64,000 nt of DNA from Plumapathes pennacea (taxonomy: Eukaryota > Cnidaria > Anthozoa > Antipatharia > Myriopathidae), in NCBI GenBank assembly GCA_964036295.1, contig OZ038469.1, positions 7,704,067 to 7,768,066 of the forward strand, read 5' to 3'. Below the pieces are notes generated by a model that saw only the letters and a program-made list of their open reading frames with translations, made no database searches and was not told the origin of the DNA. Below, in pieces: positions 12,301 to 20,965 of the stretch. Every line of letters begins with the position of its first letter. The stretch's first letter is position 1. The position numbers and the translations under genes are program-made.

Positions 12301-13352
12301 TAATGGACATCAGCCTGAAACTGACCACAAACTTCAATTTGGCTGCCAGTGTAGGTGTGCAGTTGAGTACTACATCGAGTCAGAGGAGAAGAGGAAAAAT
12401 ACTTCTTGTGGGTCTCATTGGAGATTATCGAGACACCTGCACCGGTGTCAACTTCCATCAACAGTTCCTTCCCCTGAACCTTGATAGGTATGGTAATACT
12501 ACCCTTGCTTGAACCAAGAGTGTGCATGGAGACTGAGAAAGGGTCAGCTTGTGAGGGGTCTTCATCTGCTTCTGCTACCACCTTCACTGACTTAGGAGTG
12601 GACTTGCAAACACGGGAGAGGTGTCCGTATTTTCCACAGGAATGGCAGGTAACGGTTCGGTACTTACAATTTCCTCGTTTGTGTCCCTCTTTGCCGCAAC
12701 TCAGACATGGTCCGGCAGAACTGTCGTAGCGGTGAGCGTGTGTATGCTCTTGCTTTTGAGGACAGGAAGACTGCGAGGGTATCTCACGAGGTTGACGTAT
12801 AGCGTAGACGCCCGGTGATGGATTCAGGTCAGCAATGTCTCGTTCAGCTGCTTCACGATTGAGTGCGACCTGGAGGGCTGCGTTGAAGTCATGATCTTCG
12901 GCGAGAAGTTTCTTCTGGATTTCGGTACTTCGAAGACCACAAACGAAACGATCGCGAAGGGCTTGCGGAAGATATTCTCCAAACTCGCAAGTGGCAGCCA
13001 ATCGCTTAAGTGTGGCTGCGAAGTCGGACACACTCTCGTTGGCGGTTTGTTTGCAATTGTGAAAACGGTAGCGTTCTGCTATAACGAGTTTCTTAGGGGC
13101 AAAGTGAGACGTCAGTATCTCTCTCAATTCTTGGTACGTCTTCGACGAAGGTAGTGCAGGGGAGCAAAGATCGGAGAGCGTATCGTATGCTGTGGCTCCG
13201 ATCACTGAGATCAGGATGGCACGTCTGCGGGGCTTGTCCTCGGTGTCGGGTGGAATGCTGTTTGCTACGAAATATTGCTCCAAACGCTCGATGTAGCGTT
13301 TGATGTTGTGGGAATGGATGTCGAATTCTTCGATTTTCCCCAAGGAAGGCAT
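9393..13352 (-). CDS. Gypsy gag-pol polyprotein, 1319 aa, intact
   Basis: One frame without stops. In order: Gag core (residues ~40-170); two CCHC zinc knuckles (C216-C229 and C236-C249); aspartic protease with D-T-G-A (302-305); reverse transcriptase (~430-620) with L-D-L-T-S-A-Y and a catalytic I-Q-D-D (589-592), where many relatives have Y-x-D-D; RNase H starting C-D-A-S-Q-Y-G-I-G (~737); integrase zinc domain H959/H962...C992/C995; integrase core D1023, D1076, E1112 with exactly 35 residues between the last two; and a C-terminal K-R-H-x-D-H-L tail. Gag and Pol are fused in one frame, so no ribosomal frameshift is needed. The ATG follows the primer site by a few codons. Intact catalytic residues and identical LTRs suggest recent activity. 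Confidence 0.95.
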   Translation of the reverse strand: MPSLGKIEEFDIHSHNIKRYIERLEQYFVANSIPPDTEDKPRRRAILISVIGATAYDTLSDLCSPALPSSKTYQELREILTSHFAPKKLVIAERYRFHNCKQTANESVSDFAATLKRLAATCEFGEYLPQALRDRFVCGLRSTEIQKKLLAEDHDFNAALQVALNREAAERDIADLNPSPGVYAIRQPREIPSQSSCPQKQEHTHAHRYDSSAGPCLSCGKEGHKRGNCKYRTVTCHSCGKYGHLSRVCKSTPKSVKVVAEADEDPSQADPFSVSMHTLGSSKGSITIPIKVQGKELLMEVDTGAGVSIISNETHKKYFSSSPLTRCSTQLHTYTGSQIEVCGQFQADVHYEDQRASLPLIVVQGTGPSLLGRNWLHTIRLNWTRILKVDISHPDIPETIKQKLQTTIQRHPNVFKPGLGSMKGITAKLELKDNAKPKFCKARPVPYALQKAVEDEYDRLEREDIIEKVQYSDWATPMVHIPKSDGTTRSCGDYSVTVNPSLHVPQYPVPLPEDVFRKLAGGQCYTKLDLTSAYQQMPLDPQSQEFVTINTHRGLYRYKRLPFGIASSPAIFQRSMDIILQGLDYVACIQDDILISGSDDDNHLQNLDSVLQRLDEYGLRLKLEKCKFMQTSVTYMGTILTPEGISPTEEKVQAIKDAPTPQNVTQLRSFLGVVNYHGKFIPNLSTTLYPLNQLLRKNQPWNWTQGCQQAFQAAKDSLTSSKVLVHFDPKKPVILECDASQYGIGAVISHRFPDGHERPIAYASRSLNAAEKNYSQIHKEGLAIIFGVTKFYTYLYGRRFTLYTDHQPLLKILAPDSATPVLAAARLQRWSLLLSSYNYDIKYRSSTDIVKADALSRLPLPYSVDASAENILFQVSDWQFDKLPVSSVNIARATANDPTLSKVLCLTQAGWPQAGVADPALKPYVSRKNELSVESGCVMWGRRVIIPPPLRNQLLAELHDTHSGMARMKALARSHFWWPNLDNDIEESVRNCHHCVKTCNNPPRVPLSPWVWLTRPWQRIHVDFATHQGKHYLVVVDAHSKWPEVIGPMTTTAEATTNALRTIFARFGLPERVVSDNGPPFQSEEYSMFLKLNGIQRVLVAPYHPSSNGQAERFVQTFKNFLITSAPKSPSQLQWQIQNFLLKYRSTPHATTDSTPSQLFLQRDLRTRLTLLKPDLASQIANKQSKMKSYHDQHTKLREFSPGQTVLARDFRSVQKWQPATILERTAPYSYTLDLQDGRTWKRHADHLLKHNPSPDQTITLEDDPCDVVSPPLDDGVPNTSSGNSSHSTNPPEGNPPHSNTRTSHKYWHSNSTGEQELH

Positions 13353-13378
13353 AGCGTTTTATCCTCGTCGCCAAATTA
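13353..13378 (-). promoter_or_regulatory. Gypsy primer-binding site and leader
   Basis: Between the 5' LTR and the gag-pol ATG the minus strand reads TAATTTGGCGACGAGGATAA and a few more bases. The TGGCGACGAGG block is the likely tRNA-primer complement; which tRNA is not determined. The leader is only 26 bp. Confidence 0.55.
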
Positions 13379-13484
13379 TGTCATGTTCTTGAAGCAATGA
13401 ATAACAGAGAAACAAGATGGCGGAACAGTAACATAATAATTTATTCACACGTGGTGGTCAGCGGTAAGGACCGCAGACCTAACA
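13379..13484 (-). repeat. 5' LTR of the Gypsy element
   Basis: Identical to the 9127-9232 copy; flanked outside by CCTTC at 13485-13489, matching 9122-9126. Confidence 0.95.
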
Positions 13485-13644
13485 CCTTCGTCGCTTCGTT
13501 CTCAGTTCTAGCCTTGTTTCATGGTTACATTTTGTTTTAGCTATTTGTTTTGTATTATTTCTCTCGTTTTAGTTTTCACCATATTAAACACACCATCATC
13601 CACGTGTTTTGAGGTGAACACTGCGCTGTGAACGCGACACACGG

Positions 13645-13807
13645 CTCAAATTGAATTGCCACTTTATGCCATTCTTCACCAGGTAGCTTTGTAGTTGCTC
13701 GTCACACGTCATTGCCTTCACCCAGTTCTCTGTTCCAGTAAATGTTGCCCCGTTGTCTGAATAGATTTGCTTGGGCCAACCATGGCGGGCAATGAACCGT
13801 TTGAGAC
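13645..13807 (-). pseudogene. BEL/Pao integrase core fragment (5' partner of 8278-8898)
   Basis: Minus-strand residues include R-F-I-A-R-H-G-W-P-K, then I-Y-S-D-N-G-A-T-F with a catalytic Asp, and K-W-Q-F-N-L-S-R at the downstream edge. In BEL/Pao the last motif runs straight into A-P-W-W-G-G-Q-F-E-R, which is found at 8860-8905. Deleting 8904-13639 and one CACGG restores continuity, so this is the same gene split by insertion. The upstream end stops abruptly at the pogo-type fragment. Confidence 0.8.
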
Positions 13808-13964
13808 TATCCAGGTTGGGGAAGCTTCGCATCACCTCTCACAATGGCACTAATGCCAGCCTTCTCCCAGCCTTTCGCGATATGGGAACTTCCTTCACAG
13901 CCTGAGAGGTGGTTAAACACCTCTATCAGCCAGGTAGCATGCAATGGCTTGATTACTGTAAGCT
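13808..13964 (-). pseudogene. Pogo/DDE_1-type transposase, C-terminal piece
   Basis: Minus strand reads V-I-K-P-L-H-A-T-W-L, then F-N-H-L-S and G-W-E-K-A-G-I before a stop at 13808. This is the K-P-L-x-x-x-W ... K-A-G-I tail of CENP-B/pogo-type transposases. The upstream part lies at 18359-18835; the 4.4-kb TTAA element between them interrupts the frame. Confidence 0.65.
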
Positions 13965-14186
13965 TTAAAGGGATACTCTAGGCCCCCTGGCAAACTTTTG
14001 CGAAAACGTAGCTTCTGGCGTAAAAAATCTGCTCTGACTAAGAGTTAGCCGAAAAGTAACTATTTGACATCGAAATTTGCACTCAAAAGTCTCATTTTGA
14101 ACAATTTCTCGACCGGAAGTAATTTCGCTGCAAAACAAAGACGCATGATCTGTGAAGTATATGTGAGAACTCGTCGGCCTTGAAAT

Positions 14187-15016
14187 ATGGATTCTCGTGA
14201 GACATCTTCGGCAAGTTCATATTATTCAAATGAAAATTCATCTTCTGAAGAAAGCGTCGAAGGGGATCTCGAGCTAATGATACACTGGCAGATTGCAAAG
14301 GGACCCAACCTTACATGTTTGAGCTTTATGACACAGATGCGAGTTCGGGCAGCTCGAACTCAAGTTCAAGTGAAGCTGAGGAAGGGGATGAAATTCCCGA
14401 AAGCCTTCAGAACACTGATTGGTATGTACACCTGCCCTAAGCGAAGTATTAATCACTTATTATGAAGTATGCACTTTGTTTTGAATGAAACGGCGATGTA
14501 TATGTATGTTTCTGAGGAATGTGACTGATGTGTTGTAAAATATAATTTACTCCCATTTCTTCACGTTGAAGTGTTTCTTTTTTGTTTAACTGCAGGTGTA
14601 CTTGTGGTAACTGCCAAATGTTAGATCGCGTAGAGGAATGCGTTTGTTGTCAGGAAATTCAGTGTATAGTGACGAAAAATCTGCAAGCAGTCGAAGTAGG
14701 AGAATCAAGCCAGCCGCCTTCATGCATTACACGGCATCCTGGTTTCCGTGCTGTTTGTTTAAGCTGATGGGTGCTGCAAACTGCATGGTTACAGTACAGG
14801 CAGCAGTACTCAAATCCGTATGAAGGCCCGGAACACAAGCAAAACAGGCACATAGATTATAGACAGTTGGCGAGATGGTGCTGGGGGATATTAAGGAAGA
14901 AAGTTAGAGTTGTTTTGCCTTCTTGTGCTGTGTGCTGCATTCGTGGTTTTTTCCCACTGCCTGGTTACGAGGATGACTTCGTTTTTGAAGGTTTCCACTA
15001 CCCTGATGAGTACTGA
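14187..15016 (+). pseudogene. P2RX7 intracellular-domain protein, two exons, broken
   Basis: Exon 1 (14187-14421) encodes a Ser/Glu-rich acidic start, then Y-M-F-E-L, a Ser-rich run and N-T-D-W. Exon 2 (14596-15016) starts C-T-C-G-N-C-Q and continues E-E-C-V-C-C-Q-E-I, H-P-G-F-R-A-V-C-L, W-V-L-Q-T, Y-R-Q-L-A-R-W-C-W-G and V-L-P-S-C-A-V-C-C-I-R. These Cys/His positions are those of the intracellular ballast-type domain of P2X7 receptors, which is widespread as a free-standing protein in invertebrates. The intron (14422-14595) has GT..AG ends and a TTTAACTGCAG acceptor, and splicing gives D-W-C-T-C-G-N-C. Damage: a one-base frameshift near 14270 and an in-frame TGA at about 14764 between L-S and W-V-L-Q. 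No membrane segments. Confidence 0.8.
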
Positions 15017-15976
15017 ATTCGCTTTTAATTTGAGCATCCAGGAAATGACATACATAAGGAAAAAAGGAAAATAATTGTTATATAAATAATTGCTTTAACC
15101 TGTCTATTGTGAGCAACGTTTTGTTTCAATAATTTCGTTTTGCTGTCTTTCTATAATATACAGTGAGCGACAAATTTATATGGACGTCTTGAATCTTGAT
15201 TTGAAGTTACATAGAGCTGTGTGTTTGTCAGGATGTTCAAAAATTGAGGATAAGGATTCCTCAGCATTGGGGTTTCTGTTCCTGTGACACAGTGGACAAC
15301 ACCCTCCTTAGGTTATCAACGTATCCTAAGTAAAACTAAAACAGAATTAAATATATGCATTTTACATAACTCAACACCTAGTTTATGCATGTTCTAATCC
15401 AAAAATCCCTCGCTGTTAATTATATTTTTAGCATATGTTTATTATGCTGAAAATTGTCAAAAACAGGCAAACATACTGTATGTGCACTGAACTAGAATCT
15501 TTTTTACAGTGTACTCCCCTTTCTTGTATTTTGGAAAGGCTATGTTTACTGTCTCTGTCCCATCTTTGGTTTTTGCCACTTCTCTGCCACTGTTTTCATT
15601 GAGGATAGAGAATAGCAATCTGCAATCTACAAAACCTGGTTAAAAGTGAAGTTAGCTTTATATTTTATTTTATAGACTACATGACATTTGTATTCTCAAT
15701 GTGTATCAACGTGCTTCCAGCAGAGTTTACAAGAATAATAGATGTATTTTTACATTACCTGCTTGTCATACCATGGTAGGAAAAGGCCAGGCGTTTTGGT
15801 GCAAACTGGTTAAGTACCGAATGAAATAATTCGAGAGAGGAAGTAGTGTGGACCCCAGACATCTGCCTTATGTCCTTTATAAGGGCTAGTCAACATTTAT
15901 GTCAACTTCTCATAAGGAGTTGTACCTGAATAGTAATAAATAACTCAATGGGGCATTGAAATGATACATATGCCTA
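15017..15976. other. Convergent intergenic stretch inside the TTAA element
   Basis: About 960 bp between the two 3' gene ends. It is AT-rich with several AATAAA-like strings, consistent with 3' UTRs. No coding motifs on either strand. Confidence 0.45.
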
Positions 15977-18121
15977 TCAATAATACTGTAGTTTACCAGG
16001 TTCAAGCCATTTCTTTTTTCTTTCTCGTAAATTCCCATGTGCACACTGAGGAAACGAGGTGTTGTCATGTTGCTTGTGCTTGTTCATGTAGTTGGTGACT
16101 GACTCCCACTTTGCCTCCCTCATGTCCCCACTGTCATCATCAGTAGATGAAGCACACTTATGATTCACCACACTTTTTTCCACTTAAGGACCACTCCGCA
16201 ATCCTTCTTTCTTGAAAGGGCATTAATCTTTTTGTCTGTGCCTGAAACACCATGCTAGAAACAGTTATTTGGGGGAAGGGTCCCTGATATGCTGTACTAG
16301 GTTATGTGGTTTTTGGTGTAAATCAATACAGCTCAACAATATATTCATTACAGTTTGGTTTAACAAACCTTTATCAACATGCCATACATCCAACCTGTGG
16401 TTTACCAATGGCCATTCTTCCCTCGTGTTTCAAAATTTGCAGGTGTCTGTCTGTGAATAAAGTGTAGACTGTAACTTAATTTGCTTTAAGAAATGATAGA
16501 AACCTTTGAAGCCCCTCCTTTTCCATAGCATTGGAATTTCGTACTTCATTGCACTAGAAATGGACAAAATTTATTATTAGAGCCAACAAAGGAAAGACAG
16601 TTGTGTAGTTAGTTTCCCCATATCCAAGTAATACACACACCTGCACTCATTGTGAATCCAAATTTTTTTTTCTACGTCCATTACTGTGTAGGATCCAAAC
16701 TTTGCTGATTTCCCTGGGCTATCACAACGACCATCTCCCAGTATAAGGTTTTTCCCCTCTGCTTTAACATTATCTAGAAGAAGAGTCTGGTGATTGTGGT
16801 AGATACTGTCCACTACTGGGTGCAAGTATTTCTTTTGGTGTGTCATAAAGGTACAGTAGCTGATTGTGGGGACATTCATAGGTTGTAATATTCGCAGGAT
16901 TTTAGCAGGGCTCCCCCCCACCAAACAGAATTGCAGATGATAACATAATGTTCCCAGTGGGTATGTCTAAGATACAAGGTTGGGAATCCCAAGTTTTACA
17001 AAAGGAGCAAAACAGGCATTCCTGAGCCACAGTTACCAGAGTACCAAACCTCGACTGTACTTTTCTAGTGCACTCTGATTTGCACTCGGGACAGAACTGG
17101 AGCAAATCCAAAAGAGATGACTCTGACCAGGAAAGGCTTTTCGTAAAATAAAGGGAATGTTTTTTTTTATGCTGGAGTTAATACCTACCGCTTAATGTAA
17201 CGTACTCATGCATGTTCTCGTCCATATTGCCTTCAGCATCATCGCAATCGAGAGTATACAGGGAATCATCAGCATCCATTTTATCTTCAGAAGCTGTCTC
17301 GTCAGTTTCACTTTGACACGGCGTGGATGTGACAAGCAGATCCTTCAGAATAATACACTGAACGCCTATGCTCTTCATGGCAGGTTTCGCCTGAACACCT
17401 ATCAAAACAAAACATAAATATAGTAGCGCCCGGGTAGAAGGTAATGCTGCTGGATACCATGAACGAAAAGACGTTGGGTTCACAGCATTAATTATACCTT
17501 TAGATGGCTTCTTTTCCTGAGTCTGTGTAGCTTTCGTAGTGACTTCCACTTGTGTTTGTGTATGTGCATCGCTTGAGAATTCCGGTTCTGTACTGGCTCT
17601 GCCAAAGATGTCAAATTCTCTATGGGTTCACTCCCCTGTGGCTTGTGCAGTTCAGCGATAATCTGCCGGTTAATTATGTTTGTCACGCAAGATCGAATTG
17701 GCTTCAACCTTCAAACAAGATGTACTTACCCTAGCAGCCTCTCTTTTTCTGTAAGCACCTCTGGTCTGTTTTTGTGTCTTCGAGTGGTCGCATTCTCATT
17801 TGCAGTTCGCAGGCGATCATTTGTTTTCTGCTTCTTTTTGGGAGAATCGGTGTTGAAAATCGTCGGGACAGCAGTTGGAATCAATATTATTTTCATACTA
17901 ATGCCGAGAGATTTAGCCATAAGGCACAGTGCTTCGAAGGAATTCTCATGGAAATGGGTGCTGCAAAGTTTGCTGGCGGATGTGGGAATGAAATCGGCTC
18001 GCGTGTTTCTCACTGCATTTGTCCATAATCGAGCAGAACTGGGATTTGATGGCCAGCCATGAAGGCTAAAGCCGCCTTTTGAAGTGTTACCGCATCTGCC
18101 GGCAACAGAGTGGTGCGGCAT
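15977..18121 (-). pseudogene. THAP-domain DDE (Kolobok-like) transposase, multi-exon, broken
   Basis: Exon 1 (17730-18121) is a THAP domain: M-P-H-H-S-V-A-G-R-C-G at the start, a basic F-S-L-H-G-W-P box, C-S-T-H-F and a P-T-I-F end. Exon 2 (~17501-17712) is frameshifted near 17600; exon 3 (17189-17398) is acidic linker. Exon 4 (16641-17137) reads C-P-E-C-K-S-E-C, I-L-F-G-G-(frameshift in a C run at ~16912)-S-P-A-K and G-D-G-R-C-D-S-P-G-x-S-A-K, the last being a conserved catalytic-region motif of this family. Exon 5 (16476-16553) reads N-E-V-R-N-S-N-A-M-E-K-E-G-L. The 15990-16183 stretch adds C-A-H-G-N-L-R-E-R-K-K-K-W-L, also a family hallmark. Several frameshifts make it non-functional. Confidence 0.75.
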
Positions 18122-18358
18122 TGTCGTGAATGAATCAGATGAATACGCTTGCACTTGAGGAATTCATCTCATTTCTCACATCTGCGTCACATCCGCTTTT
18201 TGAATAAACCGGAAACTTTTCTCGGTGCCGTTGGAGTTTTTTCAAAATTTCTCGAAAGGTACGAAAGGAAGAGCATTTCTTTTTTGTGTTTCTCTTTATT
18301 TACACCTACAAGTATATTTTTCAGAAAGTTTGGCAAGGGGCCTGAAGTATCACTTTAA

Positions 18359-18835
18359 ATCAACCATGTCTTCAGTTCGGATTCCAGATTCCATTTGAGT
18401 TTGAACTTCTTTGGCATACCACTTAGTAAATCTCTCTTTCATGAAGCGCTTTGCTTCACTGTTCACTGTGAGATCTAGCGGCTGAAAGAAGTGTCATGTT
18501 TGCTGGTACAGATACAGCTTCAACATTCATAGAGGACAGCTTTGACATCACTTTATCCGTCTTCTGTCCCTTGAAGACATCCCATACAAGTAGCAACTTC
18601 TGTGTTTCCGGGAGATTCAACTCCTTCTCAACAGAAGGCTTGATGACTTTGTCTAATAGCTTGAGTGTCTCAGTTTCATTGGAATAACGTTTAGGATTCT
18701 GTGTTATTAAAAGTCCGCTAGGAAACGTGGTTTACTTCGGCTGGCTCGCTGGTGTTTTACCTTGATATATGATCTGCATCGGGAGAAACTCCCCAGAGAG
18801 TGAAACTGTAAATGTTAATGTAGTATTCCGTGTAT
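18359..18835 (-). pseudogene. Pogo/DDE_1-type transposase, central piece
   Basis: Minus strand: F-T-V-S-L-S-G-E-F-L-P-M-Q and I-Y-Q-G-K-T, then N-P-K-R-Y-S-N, L-L-V-W-D-V-F-K-G-Q (catalytic Asp), V-P-A-N-M-T and, after a one-base frameshift near 18490, F-F-Q-P-L-D-L-T-V-N and F-x-K-W-Y. These are standard DDE_1 (CENP-B/pogo) landmarks. A stop codon (TAA) interrupts near 18733. The frame continues at 13964 once the TTAA element is removed. The N-terminal HTH part was not found. Confidence 0.72.
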
Positions 18836-18936
18836 TGTTTAAGCCTTTAATCGGGACAGAAGATGCGTTTCAACCAGTCATGGTCATCCTCCCTACTCAG
18901 ACGTATGAGGACAGGGTTTGACCGACATTCAGAACA

Positions 18937-19194
18937 ACAATCAAATGCCACAGCAGTTGAGACACTGCACATGTTGAGCAATTTATCGGCTTTTAAATTT
19001 TGTTCATTTTTGCTCCCCCTCCCCCGTCTCAATGTTGTGTGGGCCTGAAATCTTGTTGTGCAATATTGGATACTCAACATTGAAACGGGAGAAGGGGGAA
19101 GATGCTGTCAAATGAAATCCAGATGAGAATGAGGGAATAGAAAAGAATGGGTTTTCTTTCTGCGAGTGTCTCAACCATTTTGCATTTGATTGTC
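18937..19194. mobile_element. MITE related to the 3783-4049 copy
   Basis: Left end ACAATCAAATGC...GTTGAGACACT; right end, reversed, ACAATCAAATGCAAAATGGT then TGAGACACT. An internal hairpin pairs CCCCCGTCTCAATGTTG (19020-19036) with CAACATTGAAACGGGAG. The GTTGAGAC box and the CAATGTTG hairpin core are shared with the copy at 3783-4049. Confidence 0.6.
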
Positions 19195-19630
19195 TGAAGC
19201 GGTTAATGTGCTATTTCTCTGAATATTTGAGGCTTCTCCATAGAATTTGCGGAAGGTACGCATGGTTGGACTACCGTTTGCACAACAGTTAGAAATGTGC
19301 TACAATGGCAGTTTTCGAGATTTGGCAGGGAAATTCCTTTGTAAATTAAATGTTCTTAAACGCACATAATTGTCACAGCTGAGAATCCGTCTTATTAAAC
19401 CTTACTTTACTCACTGTTTATTGATGTGAAAGTTCAAGGCTGATCCGCACTAGCGACGTCGTTGTTATTTTAAACCAAAAAGATTGACATATCCTTCAAT
19501 CCGAAATGTTGAGTGCAGACACGATTTCTTGAGGTGACAAGAACTTGCTACGTCGAGCAAAGTTCAAAGGTTCTGTCAGCCTGCCTTTAGAGCGCACCAT
19601 TCACAACAAGACAAGTAAAGATAACAAAGT
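19195..19630. other. Non-coding stretch, nothing recognised
   Basis: No ORF with motifs on either strand; mixed composition without obvious repeats. Confidence 0.4.
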
Positions 19631-20117
19631 TTGTTGACACAAGAGGAAAAAAATAAAATCGTATGGTCAGATTGCTTCCACAGAGAAGCTGGCGACATGG
19701 CTGATGGTCACAACTTTCCATATGGATATTTTTATGTTTCACCAGAAAACGCCCCACAACACCAAAACCAAATCTATTCGCCAGTCTCAGGACTTCATCA
19801 ATTCCCAGAAACTCTGGGTTACTGGCTCAGTGTACGTGGAGCGCCGAGTAGGTGGCCAGAGTCACCACATGATTCCGCAAATGAAGAAGCTCGCGGGACC
19901 TCAACAAGTTGACGCTCCTATGAAAAGTGGACAGAGGAGCAAGAGGTGTTTCTGTTAGATCTGTGGGTAGAATACGAGAACGAATTAGAAAGCTCCCAGA
20001 TTAGGAAATACTGGGTGAAAATCGAGGAGAGACTGAACCAGAGATTTCAAGGATGTTGGTCAAAAGACCAAATACAGAGGAAAACCACAGCAATTAACTC
20101 TAGATTTTCAACTAATG
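19631..20117 (+). pseudogene. Myb/SANT-like DNA-binding remnant
   Basis: A plus-strand frame with likely start ATG at 19698 is open except for one TGA at 19910-19912. Beyond it come W-T-E-E-Q-E-V-F-L-L-D-L-W, then W-V-K-I-E-E-R-L-N and K-D-Q-I-Q-R-K. Trp spacing and the W-x-x-I...L pattern suit a trihelix/Myb-like domain often found as accessory proteins of DNA transposons. No terminal repeats were found. It could also be a relic of a host gene. Confidence 0.4.
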
Positions 20118-20240
20118 TGGAGCATTCATCACAGTTTGCTAAGAACAATCATATGCATTTACAGTTATTTCTTGTAAAACAAACTGGTGTATGAACTGTG
20201 TGTTGATGAGGGTAATGGAACACCGTGAAAGAGACAATGG

Positions 20241-20270
20241 CTGAAGTTTCGAGTGCTAGCCCTTTGTCAG
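20241..20270 (-). ncRNA. Degenerate hammerhead-like motif in a Penelope-like 3' tail
   Basis: Minus strand reads CTGACAAAGGGCTAGCACTC then GAAACTTCAG. This matches the layout CUGANGA - stem II - GAAAC of a hammerhead core, with one core G replaced by A. Penelope-like elements are known to carry hammerhead motifs. As seen here it is probably inactive. Confidence 0.3.
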
Positions 20271-20398
20271 AGCGAATGAGAGGATTATGGGTAAACGGAG
20301 TTTAAAAGGGGATTAAGGAAGAAACTTACCTCAGAGGAAACTTAGTAATTTTAGATTGGCTGTTGTGAAAAGCAGCCAATCAAAATATGGTCAAAGGT

Positions 20399-20965
20399 TA
20401 CAGGTGTACGAGAAAGAGAACCGCTCGTTGATTCCTGCGGGAGATAAGGTACCAATTTTGAAAATCAGACGTTGTTCTGTGCACTTGTGGAATTTGGTGT
20501 TGCCTTGGTGAAGAGATGAGCCGAAAATGGCCATGTTGTTGTGGGAATGACCAGGTTGATTAAAATGCTGAGCTACTGGTTTGGAGACATCGTGGCTGTT
20601 GTTTTTCATATCCAAAAGATGTTTGCGGAAACCATCTCCCAACCTCCGTCCTGTTTCGCCGATGTAAAGCTGGTTGCAGCTGGTGCAGTAGATGACATTG
20701 CGGGAAGTGCAGTCGAAATGATCAGTGATTTGGGTGGAGTTCTTAGGGCCGGAAATTGAAATGGTGTTTGTGATGAACGGACGTGTGTTACACCGCTTGT
20801 GCGAGCATTTGAGAATGTGCCAGGTTCAAGTTCTGTGGGTAAAGAGCATTTGACTAGGGAATTGTGCAAGCTCTTGTCTCATTTGAATGAGACGAGTGAT
20901 GGTTTTTCGAAAATTGTGGCAGTATCAGGATCGGATGTCCTTAACACGAAGACTGTTGGGATGAT
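20399..20965 (-). pseudogene. Penelope-like element, RT tail and GIY-YIG endonuclease fragment
   Basis: Minus strand: D-P-D-T-A-T-I-F and K-P-S-L-V-S-F-K at the upstream edge, then L-P-T-E-x-E-P-G-T-F, R-P-F-I-T-N-T, V-I-Y-C-T-S-C-N-Q-L, Y-I-G-E-T-G-R-R-L-G-D-G-F-R-K-H-L and G-I-N-E-R-F-S-F. The L-Y-I-G-E-T-G-R block is the catalytic strand of a GIY-YIG nuclease, which sits C-terminal to the reverse transcriptase in Penelope-like elements. A stop after S-F-K and a frame change near 20800 show decay. RT catalytic motifs are missing. Confidence 0.7.

Larger units (their letters stand above)
9127..13484 (-). mobile_element. Intact Ty3/Gypsy LTR retrotransposon, 4,358 bp
   Basis: Two LTRs of 106 bp (9127-9232 and 13379-13484) are identical by eye. 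CCTTC is duplicated at 9122-9126 and 13485-13489. The element reads on the minus strand, so the 13379-13484 copy is the 5' LTR. A primer-binding-site candidate, TGGCGACGAGGAT on the minus strand, starts a few bases inside the 5' LTR, and a purine tract (GTGGGAGGG on the minus strand) abuts the 3' LTR at about 9234-9242. One uninterrupted gag-pol frame fills the interior. LTRs this short are unusual for a full-length Gypsy. Confidence 0.95.
8904..13639. mobile_element. Solo LTR (~373 bp) carrying a nested Gypsy element
   Basis: CACGG at 8899-8903 and again at 13640-13644 bracket a unit that starts TGTCGC and ends GCGACA, i.e. TG...CA with short inverted ends. Removing the Gypsy element and one CCTTC leaves about 373 bp with no coding capacity, in two pieces: 8904-9126 and 13490-13639. 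An ATTAAA lies near the right end (about 13583). A 5-bp duplication and TG..CA ends without internal genes identify a solo LTR; the parent family is unknown. It lies within a BEL/Pao integrase frame. Confidence 0.75.
13965..18358. mobile_element. Kolobok-like TTAA element with THAP transposase and P2RX7-domain gene
   Basis: TTAA at 13965-13968 and 18355-18358. Inside, the left end begins AGGGATACTCTAGGCCCCCT and the right end, reversed, begins AGTGATACTTCAGGCCCCTT, both continuing G(G/C)CAAACTTT; the TIRs are about 40 bp and imperfect. The element interrupts a pogo-type transposase exactly at a TTAA: removing it with one TTAA joins E-D-M-V-D to L-K-L-T-V-I-K-P-L-H in frame. That confirms both boundaries independently of the TIRs. 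Two convergent genes lie inside: a P2RX7-domain gene on plus and a THAP/DDE transposase on minus. Both are damaged. Confidence 0.88.
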
